Assembly (NCBI GenBank): GCA_964480945.1
Contig: CAYZRX010000010.1
Coordinates: 1 to 63,651 of the forward strand
Direction of reading: 5' to 3'
Origin: VGWB01 sp964480945
GTDB taxonomy: Bacteria > Bacteroidota > Ignavibacteria > UBA10030
Length of the DNA stretch: 63,651 bases
Below, piece after piece: positions 17,779-25,803 of the stretch (the stretch's first letter is position 1; every line of letters begins with the position of its first letter). The notes beneath the pieces are model-generated. The model saw nothing but the letters and a program-made list of their open reading frames with translations. It was not told where the DNA came from and searched no databases. The position numbers and the translations under genes were made by a program.

Positions 17779-18187
17779 GGCAAATTCTCCTTTCGGATAC
17801 GTGGCTATCACGATGGTATTAGTGGATTTGACACCCAAGTAGGGTTGGTTTCGGGTTCAGCATAATCGCTGATCAAGAGTCGAGGAGGTATTCCTTAGGT
17901 GCCGGGAACGGTGCGTGACCATAAGGTACGGGAGTTTGAGTGAAAGTCAATGATGCCAAACCCGCTCGCCACCGACGACTGATGCCGAGGAGCAGCAAGT
18001 AAGGCCTTTCACGGCCATTCACGGGCATCCTCAGGTGGCTGGTGCTTTTCCTCCGACAGGCACGCGACATGGCGCCAGAATTCCCGGTATTGATTTTTAA
18101 TGGCCACTGGGGTAACTTCTTGCCGCATGCCGACGTCAAACCAAGGCTGCCGGGAGTTGATTCGACAATCTGAAAGTCACTCTGCCA
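17779..18187. other. Divergent intergenic region, no gene seen
   Basis: This 409-bp stretch separates the leftward DUF2914 gene from the rightward metallopeptidase gene and so must hold both promoters. I found no promoter pair with proper spacing. A TTGACA at 17828 has no -10 box at 16-18 bp. A leftward ORF through it (17873-18208) has no signal or family resemblance and overlaps the next gene's start, so it is not called. Confidence 0.4.
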
Positions 18188-19219
18188 ATGAGCAAAAGGC
18201 AAGCTCAAAAAGCCGTCGCGTTCACAGCAGTCTGCCTGCTGGTTGTCACCTTTCTGCCTGCCATACTCCAGTCAAACGATCAGCCAAGGCTCTCGGACTC
18301 CGAGCGTATTCTCCTGGCGGAGGCCTTCCGGATGAATGAGATGCTGGGGGATCAGGTGTGGTCCGGCTGGAGCGAAGCCCCTTTTGCCGTGCTTCTGGTC
18401 ACCCCCGAATACGAGTTTTTGATCAGGCATCCGCGACCTTCAACCGATTTTACTTCCTTGGGGTACGACTCGCTTCTCGGGAGTAATGTCCTTTTTCGCA
18501 AGAGAGTGTTCGCGCCGAACCTTCTTGCGACGTTCCCCGCCGTGAACGGATTGCCGACGATCGTCATCGGTGAGCCACAGAATACCGACGCGAAGACCCC
18601 CACCCGCTGGCTCGTCACCCTGCTTCACGAGCACTTCCACCAACTGCAGATGTCTCAACCGAACTACTACACTGACGTCGATTCGTTGGGCCTGGCGCGG
18701 GGAGATAAGACGGGAATGTGGATGCTGAATTTCCCCTTTCCTTACGATTCCGTGGAGGTACAGAGGCAATTCCTTCTGCTGTGTCGGTCACTCTCGGACG
18801 CGCTTCAGTCGTCAGGTGGTTCTGACTTCCGCGGCAAGGTTTCGTCATATCTCGAAAGAAAAAGAAAGTTTCGGGAGATCCTTTCCCCGGATGATTATCG
18901 ATACTTCTCATTCCAACTCTGGCAAGAAGGTGTTGCCCGCTATACCGAGTACCGTATTGCTCGAGCCGGCGCGGAAAACTACCGGCCAACCATGCGATTC
19001 CGATCGCTCAAGAACACCGTTTCCCTACGGCAAGAGACAGACTCGCTACGAAACAGGATTCTCACGGAACTGCCTCGTCTATCTCTGGGGGAGTTGCACC
19101 GCGTAGCATTCTACACCATAGGGGCGGCGGAAGCGATGCTGCTGGATCGGGCGAGACCGGGGTGGCAGCGGCTCTATTTCACAAAGAAGTTCTTCACGGA
19201 CGAATACTTTGGGGAATAG
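18188..19219 (+). CDS. Exported putative zinc metallopeptidase (HExxH)
   Basis: A 343-aa protein with an N-terminal hydrophobic signal or anchor (AVAFTAVCLLVVTFLPAIL). It carries LLHEHFHQLQM, a zinc-binding HExxH at His147-Glu148-His151. About 100 residues later, QEGVARYTEYR offers Glu247 as third ligand, a gluzincin-like arrangement also seen in M61-type enzymes. I cannot assign a named peptidase family. The 85 residues before the motif contain a conserved-looking GLPTIVIGEP segment. The next exported gene follows 111 bp downstream on the same strand. Confidence 0.75.
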   Translation: MSKRQAQKAVAFTAVCLLVVTFLPAILQSNDQPRLSDSERILLAEAFRMNEMLGDQVWSGWSEAPFAVLLVTPEYEFLIRHPRPSTDFTSLGYDSLLGSNVLFRKRVFAPNLLATFPAVNGLPTIVIGEPQNTDAKTPTRWLVTLLHEHFHQLQMSQPNYYTDVDSLGLARGDKTGMWMLNFPFPYDSVEVQRQFLLLCRSLSDALQSSGGSDFRGKVSSYLERKRKFREILSPDDYRYFSFQLWQEGVARYTEYRIARAGAENYRPTMRFRSLKNTVSLRQETDSLRNRILTELPRLSLGELHRVAFYTIGAAEAMLLDRARPGWQRLYFTKKFFTDEYFGE

Positions 19220-19330
19220 TCTGTCCGACGACCGGCGGAGTTTCGGAACACACTCAGCGGGACATTGGCTTAAGAGTGAGTCCTCGGCGAGCTTTCCTCG
19301 CCGGACACAAGGAGATAAGGGGGTCATCCG

Positions 19331-19984
19331 GTGAAAACGAATCGAGCGGTAATCCTCTCCCTCGCAGTGCTTGGTTTGCTGCCCGCACGGCTTGACGCGC
19401 AGCAGCGGCTGAGTCTCAGACCTTGCCTGGACAGTGCGAGGTGTCTCGCTAACTGGACTCTGGACGGTTCCGGCGTGTGGGAGATATCGGGCGGGAAGTT
19501 GGTGCTCACCAAAGCCGGCGTGCCCGCCGGTCCCATACGACGCCCTGCTGCTCTCGCAATCCTCAAGTCGGCACTGCTTACAGGCGTTTCCGTGCACGTC
19601 GAGCTGAGATCGACGGCACCTCCTGAGCTCGCAGTCCGGGATCTGGACCTCGTCGTCGGGTATGAATCTCCAAGCCGCTTCTATTATGTCCACCTCTCCG
19701 GCGTCACGAACGACGCGCATAACGGGATATTCCTTGTCGCCGATGCAGATCGCCGTCGGATCGATTCGGGCACCGCCCCGCCGCAGCTGAAGGACCAGGC
19801 CTGGCATCGCATGCGGCTCGAGCGAGAGCCATCGACCGGACGGATTGCCGTCTATGTGGATGGATCCAAGACGGCTGCGATGGCAGCCGTGGACACGACC
19901 ATTCGTGCGGGACGTGTGGGATTTGGATCATTTGACGACACCGGGGAGTTTAGGAAGATTCTGATCAGCGGCTTCACGAAGTAA
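19331..19984 (+). CDS. Exported laminin-G/concanavalin-like domain protein
   Basis: A 217-aa protein starting with GTG after GGAGATAAGGGGG. Its signal peptide is KTNRAVILSLAVLGLLPARLDAQ. The mature part resembles the lectin-like jelly roll found in 'family 16-like' or DUF1080-type domains: NWTLDGSGVWEISGGKLVLTKAG, DLDLVVGYESPSRFYYVHLSG, HRMRLEREPSTGRIAVYVDGS, GRVGFGSFDDTGEF. It probably binds carbohydrate or another ligand and has no visible catalytic set. Its stop codon abuts the ATG of the methyltransferase that follows, so translation is probably coupled. Confidence 0.72.
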   Translation: MKTNRAVILSLAVLGLLPARLDAQQRLSLRPCLDSARCLANWTLDGSGVWEISGGKLVLTKAGVPAGPIRRPAALAILKSALLTGVSVHVELRSTAPPELAVRDLDLVVGYESPSRFYYVHLSGVTNDAHNGIFLVADADRRRIDSGTAPPQLKDQAWHRMRLEREPSTGRIAVYVDGSKTAAMAAVDTTIRAGRVGFGSFDDTGEFRKILISGFTK

Positions 19985-20497
19985 ATGCAAGTCCAACTTG
20001 TCCTGAGGGCTCTCCTTTCTACGATTCTGCTGCCGGGTGTTGGGATCGTCCTCGTGCCCTATTGGATCCTGAGCCAATCGGCGGAGACTGTGTGGCCCGG
20101 ACTGTCGGTACTGTCGGCTCTCGCCAGCATTCTTGGATTGCTCGGCACGGGAGCCCTGCTTCACTGCATCTGGGGCTTCGCCGTCCACGGCAAGGGGACG
20201 TTGGCCCCTCTGGACCCTCCGAGGATTCTTGTCGTTCGCGGGGCTTACCGATGCACGCGAAATCCGATGTATGTCGCGGTGGTGGTCGTTCTCGTCTCGG
20301 AGGCAATATTCTTCAGCAGCTCTGCCCTCCTGATCTATGCGGTTATCGGCTTTCTCAGCTTCCATCTCTTCGTGCTCCACCATGAAGAGCCACATCTGCG
20401 CAGGCAATTCGGCTCTTCGTACGATGAGTACTGCCGGGCGGTTCCCCGATGGGGCATCAGATTCCCGCCATATACCCCATCAGAGCGCATTACCTAG
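19985..20497 (+). CDS. Integral-membrane methyltransferase, isoprenylcysteine methyltransferase-like
   Basis: A 170-aa protein with about four membrane segments (ALLSTILLPGVGIVLVPYWIL, LSVLSALASILGLLGTGALLH, VAVVVVLVSEAIFF and a following helix). It has the ICMT/PEMT-type SAM-binding signature RGAYRCTRNPMYVAV and a late HHEEPHLRRQFGSSYDEYCRAVPRW. Family members methylate isoprenyl-cysteine, phospholipids or other lipidic substrates; the bacterial substrate is usually unknown. The ATG directly follows the upstream TAA. Confidence 0.88.
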   Translation: MQVQLVLRALLSTILLPGVGIVLVPYWILSQSAETVWPGLSVLSALASILGLLGTGALLHCIWGFAVHGKGTLAPLDPPRILVVRGAYRCTRNPMYVAVVVVLVSEAIFFSSSALLIYAVIGFLSFHLFVLHHEEPHLRRQFGSSYDEYCRAVPRWGIRFPPYTPSERIT

Positions 20498-20687
20498 CGT
20501 GTCGCGAATACGTTGAAGGAATTCATACGCCGCTCCTGTCCCAAAGGGATCACTTTGTGAACGGAGCTTTGCGGAACTTGTTTCTTTTTTCGTTCTATAA
20601 GGGTGCCGTCCCTGACGGGACTCATTCTAACAACGTCGGGGACGCGACACCAGCACGTGGCGTATTAAACGCATCAAGGGACAAGGA

Positions 20688-21343
20688 ATGGAATCAGATC
20701 TCCGTCGGGCATGGATTTCTGTCGTTCGAGCATCCGAACTCGACCGTCATATGGCAGGGAACGGTCAAGCGCAGGCGAACGCGCGAATCCTCGGAGAAAT
20801 GCTCGCCGCAATGGCTCTGCCGCCGGGTGCGCGCATTCTGATGCCGGGGGCGGGGACCGGCCAGTTTCTCGACTATATGGATATTTCCCTCCTGCGCCCT
20901 CTGCAGGTCGTCTTCACGGACATCAATGCCGAGTTTCTCAAAGTGCTGGAGAAACGATTGAAACGCTCCGGCGACCTCCGCGCCAGGGTCGAGGTCGACG
21001 ATTGCGAGCAGCCAGCCGTCCACGGCCCGTTCGAGGCCATGTTGACAGCGTTGCTCCTCGAGCATGTGGATTGGCCGAAGGCCGTCGAAGCCTTCGCCGC
21101 TCTTCAACCACGCTTCCTGGCATTTGTCATCCAACGGAACGAGGGCGATCCGAACATGGTCGCTACGAGCCGAAAGCTGGCGCCGTCGATCGAGGCGTTC
21201 ACCGCCCCACGGCACATCCTCACTTGGTGCCGGCGGCAGACCTCACGGCTCATCTGAATCGGCACGGGTACGATCTTCGGCGGCGGTTCGAGCAGAGCGT
21301 TCCTGATGACAAAACGATGGTGGGCTTGATGTATGCGATCTGA
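20688..21343 (+). pseudogene. Class I SAM-dependent methyltransferase, frameshifted near the 3' end
   Basis: The first 175 or so codons encode a Rossmann methyltransferase with motif I ILMPGAGTGQFLDY and motif II VVFTDINAEFL. The original frame then runs into WCRRQTSRLI and stops at 21257. The other frame from about 21225 continues with LVPAADLTAHLNRHGYDL and ends KTMVGLMYAI at 21343, which reads as the natural C-terminus. One missing base (or two extra) around 21222-21228 explains it. This may be a true inactivating mutation or a sequencing error. A strong AAGGGACAAGG precedes the ATG. Confidence 0.7.
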
Positions 21344-21547
21344 CGCCCGCGATGGGGGTGTAGCCGCGACGAGCATGCTCCTGACTCCAATGCACCACAT
21401 CGCGAAAGATTTCGTGCCTCATCCGGAGTCTGCCAACCTGAAGCCTTCGACCGCCGAACGACGGTGGAACCCTCCCCCTACTGCGAATGTTCGCATGGCA
21501 TAGGTTGATCTACCAACCGATCTTGCACTCTCACGAAAGGGCCCACT

Positions 21548-22696
21548 ATGAAACGATTCTTTCCACTTCTCGCTGTCATCGCGGGGACTGCCTGGGTTGC
21601 CGCGACCGCTCAGACCAGTGAGACCGGCTCCTTCCTGGCGAAGCTGGGCAGGGACACGATCGCCGTCGAACAATACTCCATGAACGCTCGTGAATTGCGG
21701 GGCACAAGCATCGCGCGATCCCCTCAAACGACCGTTCGAACCTACCTGGCGACATTCGGACCGAATGGCGCGCTGGAGCGGTTTCACGTCTCCTATCAGA
21801 AATTTGGCGGCCCGGTCACAGGGGAACGAGATTTCGTGTACTCCGACGACAGCGTCCGCGTCACCATGAAGCAGGATGCGAGCACGCGGGAATACACGGT
21901 GGCAGCTCCCGGCCGGCCGTATCCCTTCTTCGCCGATCTGTTCGGAGGCTGGAATGCCGCCCTCGTTCACGCCATGCGCAAAGGGGGCACAAAACAGTTT
22001 GCTATCCTCTCGGGGAGACGGATCTTCCGTTATGAAGTCCGGGGAACTTCACCCGGCGCCTTGGAGCTGATGAACCCGGAAGGGAATTTCGGACCACTGT
22101 ATGCGAGAATGGGAAAGGACGGGCGGCTCGACAGGTTTGACATGACTGCGACAACGGACAAGTTCGTCGTGCAGCGCGTCACGAGGGTCAATGTGAAAGG
22201 GATGGGAAGGAGGTTTGCCGACCGGGAGCGCACGGGCCACGCGCTGGGGGTGCTCTCTCCGCGGGACAGTGTGCTCGCCATGCTGGGTGGCGCTCACATC
22301 ATGGTCGACTACGGCCGTCCTTCGATGCGCGGGCGTACGATCTTTGGCAAGGTTGTCCCTTGGAACGAGGTGTGGCGCACCGGCGCGAACGCAGCCACAC
22401 AGCTTAGAACCGACAAGGAGTTGGTGTTCGGGACGACGAGGGTTCCTGCCGGCACCTATTCGCTCTTCACTCTTCCATCGCAAAAGGGTTGGATGCTCAT
22501 CATCAATCGTCAGCACGGGCAGTGGGGAACCGTCTACGATCAATCTCAAGACCTGGCACGGCTCCCCCTGAAGGTGACGCGCCTGAAAAATCCTGTCGAT
22601 CGCTTCACGTTTGATATCACCGAGCATGGAAACCAGGGGGTTCTACGATTCAAGTGGGAGCGGACGGAAGCCTCCATCCCGTTTAGAGTTCAATAG
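21548..22696 (+). CDS. Exported DUF2911-domain protein
   Basis: A 382-aa protein with signal peptide KRFFPLLAVIAGTAWVAATAQ. The N-terminal ~230 residues form an uncharacterised beta-rich region. The C-terminal ~130 residues are a clear DUF2911 domain: HIMVDYGRPSMRGRTIFG, VPWNEVWRTGANAATQL, PAGTYSLFTLP, WMLIINRQHGQWG. The function of DUF2911 is unknown; such proteins are typically periplasmic. ATG with GAAAGGGCCC upstream. It appears monocistronic and ends convergent with the sensor-kinase gene. Confidence 0.85.
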   Translation: MKRFFPLLAVIAGTAWVAATAQTSETGSFLAKLGRDTIAVEQYSMNARELRGTSIARSPQTTVRTYLATFGPNGALERFHVSYQKFGGPVTGERDFVYSDDSVRVTMKQDASTREYTVAAPGRPYPFFADLFGGWNAALVHAMRKGGTKQFAILSGRRIFRYEVRGTSPGALELMNPEGNFGPLYARMGKDGRLDRFDMTATTDKFVVQRVTRVNVKGMGRRFADRERTGHALGVLSPRDSVLAMLGGAHIMVDYGRPSMRGRTIFGKVVPWNEVWRTGANAATQLRTDKELVFGTTRVPAGTYSLFTLPSQKGWMLIINRQHGQWGTVYDQSQDLARLPLKVTRLKNPVDRFTFDITEHGNQGVLRFKWERTEASIPFRVQ

Positions 22697-22832
22697 ATGC
22701 GGAAGGTGATTCCGGGGTCGATCCGGCGGGGAGATTGTATCTGTAGCAGGGTGATGAGAAAGAGGAAAGACCTGGCGGGCAAGAACCATTCCTTGCCCGA
22801 AAACAGCGCAGCTAGCGCCACGGTGTGCCCGC

Positions 22833-22869
22833 CCCGTGTTGTCTACGGGGGACCGTGGGCCCCCCACGA
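22833..22869. terminator. Hairpins between convergent genes
   Basis: CCCCGT/ACGGGG (22833-22851) and CGTGGG/CCCACG (22855-22869) are perfect short stems in the 194-bp gap. The gap separates the rightward DUF2911 gene and the leftward sensor kinase gene. Position and GC-rich stems fit a bidirectional terminator, but no strong T-tract follows. Confidence 0.35.
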
Positions 22870-22890
22870 CTGGGGTTTCTCAACAGCCTG

Positions 22891-24234
22891 CTAGAACGTC
22901 AACCGGAAGACCGTTCGGGCTCCGGGATCGGACTGGAATTGGATGCTTCCTCTGTGGAGGCGCATGATTTCTTTTGACAGGCTGAGTCCGATGCCGGAGC
23001 CTTCTTGCTTCGTGGTGAAGAAGGGAACGAAGATTTTTTCGCGCGCCTCTTCCGAGATTCCGGGCCCGTTGTCGGCCACTTCCACAATTACCCGCCCTCG
23101 TTCATCCAGACGTGCCTCCATTCTGATCTCTCCATTCGGCTGACCTTGTACGGCGTGAAGGGCGTTGAGCAGAAGATTGATCAGCACCTGTTCGATCAGC
23201 TCGGGATCCGCCGTGAGCTCAAGGCTCTCCGGCTCTACACGACAGCCGAATCGAACCGCCCTGCCGGGCGTCTGCGTTCTCATCAATTGCTCAGCCTGAG
23301 CAAACAGATCGGCGACCCGGCAAATCTTGAAGTTCGGCCGCGGGACACGGGTCAGATTTCGATACGCGTCCACAAAATGCAGCAGTCCCTGGCTCCTCTT
23401 CTTGATCGTTTGAATGGCTCCTCGAACGTCGACCAGGGCATCCGAAGACACCGTCGATTCACCCTCGCCTGACTTCAGAAGGTCGTCGGCGGTGGAAGCA
23501 AGGGAGGAGATCGGCGTGATGGAGTTCATGATCTCATGGGTGAGGACGCGGATCAGCTTCTGCCAGGCCTCCATCTCCTTTTCCTCCAGCTCGCTTCGAA
23601 TGTTCTGGAGGGACGCAAGTGTGGCGTACTGTTCGCGGAGCCGGAAGGAAGTCGCGTGGATCGCGAGCTGAGTGATCTCGGACTGCTGATCAAGCTTGAA
23701 CAGCGTCTTTTCCCCCGGCTTCAAAGAGAAAAGCGTGTCGACAAGGGCGGGGCTGACGGCGGAGAGGTCCTTGATGTTGGTCAGGTGGTTCACATTGAGA
23801 AGTCGTTTCGCCGCGGTATTCACGAGCTCGACCTCGCCATCCGGTCGAAAGACGATCAACCCCACCCCGATGTGCTGGACAACGGTCTGGAGGTATTGGT
23901 ATTGTTCCTCCTTTTCCACGCGCACGCGCCGGAAATCGTTCATCACCTCCGAGAGAGCGGAGCTTAATTCCCCGAAGGACCGGCCGCGCCCGCGGGCACT
24001 GAAGGACTGCGTGAAATCAGAATATCGGATCGATGAGAGAAAGCGCTCCAGGTCGCTGTTGGTTCGTTCGATGTACTTGACCAGAGAGTAGATCTGAGCG
24101 ACCAGAAGAAGCGCGACGACGGCCGCCGTGGCGTAGAATGATGTCTGCAGGCCCAGGTAGAACAGGACGAAGAGGGTCAGGCTGATGAGCAGGACGCGGC
24201 CGACAATGACCAGACGGAAGTTTTTAAAGCCCAT
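22891..24234 (-). CDS. Sensor histidine kinase, NtrY-like
   Basis: A 447-aa membrane kinase. Two transmembrane helices (about 8-28 and 34-54) with almost no periplasmic loop suggest it senses within the membrane or cytoplasm. A HAMP-like linker and a PAS domain (about 112-200; GVGLIVFRPDGEVELVN) follow. The dimerisation helix carries phospho-acceptor His233 in LTHEIMNSITPISSL, and the ATPase domain has N, G1 and G2 boxes (LINLLLNALHAVQG, VADNGPGI, GSGIGLSLSKEIMRLHRG). It overlaps the regulator gene by 11 bp and is translated after it, so the pair forms one two-component system facing the export cluster. Confidence 0.93.
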   Translation of the reverse strand: MGFKNFRLVIVGRVLLISLTLFVLFYLGLQTSFYATAAVVALLLVAQIYSLVKYIERTNSDLERFLSSIRYSDFTQSFSARGRGRSFGELSSALSEVMNDFRRVRVEKEEQYQYLQTVVQHIGVGLIVFRPDGEVELVNTAAKRLLNVNHLTNIKDLSAVSPALVDTLFSLKPGEKTLFKLDQQSEITQLAIHATSFRLREQYATLASLQNIRSELEEKEMEAWQKLIRVLTHEIMNSITPISSLASTADDLLKSGEGESTVSSDALVDVRGAIQTIKKRSQGLLHFVDAYRNLTRVPRPNFKICRVADLFAQAEQLMRTQTPGRAVRFGCRVEPESLELTADPELIEQVLINLLLNALHAVQGQPNGEIRMEARLDERGRVIVEVADNGPGISEEAREKIFVPFFTTKQEGSGIGLSLSKEIMRLHRGSIQFQSDPGARTVFRLTF

Positions 24235-25600
24235 ATTTCTCCAACCTCCGATAGAGTGCCGCGCGCGTCAATCCCAGTTCCCGCGCTGCTTCACTGATAT
24301 TCCCCCCATGTTTGCTGATGGCCTTTCGGATCGCCGCCTTTTCCACCTCCTCCAGCTTCAACCCGACAGGACCCGATTCCTCCAGGATCGTCTCGCTCGC
24401 CGTCAGGAAGAAATCCTGGGGCTGAAGCGCTTCGCCTTCGCTCATGATCACGGCGCGCTCGACCGCATGCTGCAGCTCTCGCACATTCCCGGGCCAATCG
24501 TATTTCTCCAACCGCTTCAGTGTCGGAGCGGAGACTTTCTTGACTGGTTTGTTGTATTTCCCGCAATAAAGAGAGAGAAAATGATCGATCAAGAGAGGAA
24601 TGTCTTCTACTCTCTCGCGCAGCGGCGGAAGCTGAATCTCCACGGTGTTGATTCTGTACAGCAGATCCTGCCTGAATTTCTTCAGGGCGGCCATTGCCCG
24701 CAGCGGCATGTTGCTCGCGGAGATCAACCGCACATCAAACGGGACGGACTTGTTTGACCCAAGCCGGATCACTTCGCGGTTTTGCAGAACGGTTAAGAGC
24801 TTTCCTTGCAACTCGTAGGGCAGGTTCCCGACCTCGTCAAGGAAGAGCGTTCCCCCCGAGGCAATCTCAAAGCGTCCTGCGCGGTCGTCCCGCGCGTCGG
24901 TGAAGGCGCCCCTCACGTGCCCAAACAGTTCGCTCTCGAACAGCCCCGCGTGCAGGGCGCCGAGATCGACAGAGATGAAAACTTCATCCGCCCGGTGCGA
25001 CTGGCGGTGCAGCTCGCGCGCGACCAACTCCTTTCCTGTCCCGTTCTCACCAAGGATGAGCACATTCGCGTCCGTCTTCGCGACTTTCTGGATGGCGGCA
25101 AAGACACCCTTCATCCCCGTACTCTCCCCCACAAATCCCTTGAAAGGCCGATCGATATCGGAACTCAGCTGCCGCTCTCGTGACCGAAGACTGACGACCT
25201 CGCGTCGTGATTCCCGGATGGTCATGGCGGCGGAGAGCGTGGCAAGCAGCTTTTCGTTCTGCCACGGCTTCAAGACGAAGTCTGTCGCGCCCGCTTTCAT
25301 TGCCTGGACCGCCATCTCCACATCCCCGTACGCAGTAATCAGTATCACGACCGCGTCAGGATCGATCTCAAGAATCTTCTCCAGCCAATAGAAGCCCTCC
25401 CTGCCGCTGCTCACGTCGTGGGCGAAGTTCATGTCAAGAAGAATCACATCGAACGCTTCACCGCTCAAAATCGAGGGGATCGCGTTCGGGTTCTTCTCCG
25501 TTCGTATCTTCGCTGCGTGCTGCTTCAGGAAGAGCTGCGCCGCGACGAGCACGTCGGGGTCGTCATCGATGATGAAGACACTTCCGAGCTTCTTCGCCAT
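24224..25600 (-). CDS. Sigma-54-dependent response regulator, NtrC family
   Basis: A 458-aa activator. The receiver domain has phospho-acceptor Asp56 (VILLDMNF) and Lys111 (LKPW). The AAA+ domain has Walker A GENGTGK (184-190), a sigma-54 contact loop reading GAFTDA (231-236) rather than GAFTGA, Walker B GGTLFLDEVGN, and an arginine-rich sensor region FRQDLLYRIN. The Fis-type helix-turn-helix closes the protein (NISEAARELGLTRAALYRRL). It is the first gene of the regulator-kinase pair and diverges from the HlyD/ABC cluster 203 bp away, its most likely target. GGTCAGGACG upstream of ATG is a weak ribosome site. Confidence 0.94.
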   Translation of the reverse strand: MAKKLGSVFIIDDDPDVLVAAQLFLKQHAAKIRTEKNPNAIPSILSGEAFDVILLDMNFAHDVSSGREGFYWLEKILEIDPDAVVILITAYGDVEMAVQAMKAGATDFVLKPWQNEKLLATLSAAMTIRESRREVVSLRSRERQLSSDIDRPFKGFVGESTGMKGVFAAIQKVAKTDANVLILGENGTGKELVARELHRQSHRADEVFISVDLGALHAGLFESELFGHVRGAFTDARDDRAGRFEIASGGTLFLDEVGNLPYELQGKLLTVLQNREVIRLGSNKSVPFDVRLISASNMPLRAMAALKKFRQDLLYRINTVEIQLPPLRERVEDIPLLIDHFLSLYCGKYNKPVKKVSAPTLKRLEKYDWPGNVRELQHAVERAVIMSEGEALQPQDFFLTASETILEESGPVGLKLEEVEKAAIRKAISKHGGNISEAARELGLTRAALYRRLEKYGL

Positions 25601-25674
25601 ACGTCCTGACCTTCTTCGTTATCCAACGATGTGCCACTCAACAGGTAGGGCAGATTTCATCGGAGTTGCGGAAC

Positions 25675-25725
25675 GTCCGACTGTGACTGTCCGTTTTCGG
25701 ACACTTGAATGTAATGAAATCGGAC
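25675..25725. promoter_or_regulatory. Candidate activator-binding dyads (GTCCG/CGGAC cluster)
   Basis: Within 51 bp there are four copies of a GTCCG/CGGAC core. They lie at GTCCG 25675-25679 and 25689-25693, and at CGGAC 25698-25702 and 25721-25725. The central pair makes a perfect palindrome TGTCCG-tttt-CGGACA (25688-25703). The site lies in the gap between the NtrC-type regulator and the HlyD gene, 75-130 bp upstream of the latter, where enhancer sites of such regulators usually sit. That this regulator binds here is an inference. Confidence 0.55.
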
Positions 25726-25775
25726 ACCTTTGCCAAGCGGACTGCTCAAATTCATCGGAAAATGGCGCTTTCGGC

Positions 25776-25790
25776 TGGCCCAATGCTTGA
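25776..25790 (+). promoter_or_regulatory. Possible sigma-54 promoter of the export cluster
   Basis: TGGCCCAATGCTTGA matches the -24/-12 consensus TGGCAC-N5-TTGC with correct spacing. Mismatches are C for A in the -24 box and A for C at the critical -12 GC. Transcription would begin near 25802, almost at the first ATG (25804). If this promoter is real, the working start codon of the adaptor is downstream (25831 or 25891). Weak on its own; supported by the dyads upstream and the sigma-54 activator next door. Confidence 0.35.
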
Positions 25791-25803
25791 GAGACGGTAA
25801 GGG

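Noticed and set aside
17873..18208. 111-aa leftward open frame in the divergent intergenic region
   Set aside because: Overlaps the start of the metallopeptidase gene, has no ribosome site and no recognisable sequence pattern.
25622..25638. Possible leftward sigma-54 promoter for the regulator gene (TGGCAC followed by TTGG on the minus strand)
   Set aside because: Spacer one base short, no GC at -12, and the start would leave almost no leader before the ATG at 25600.
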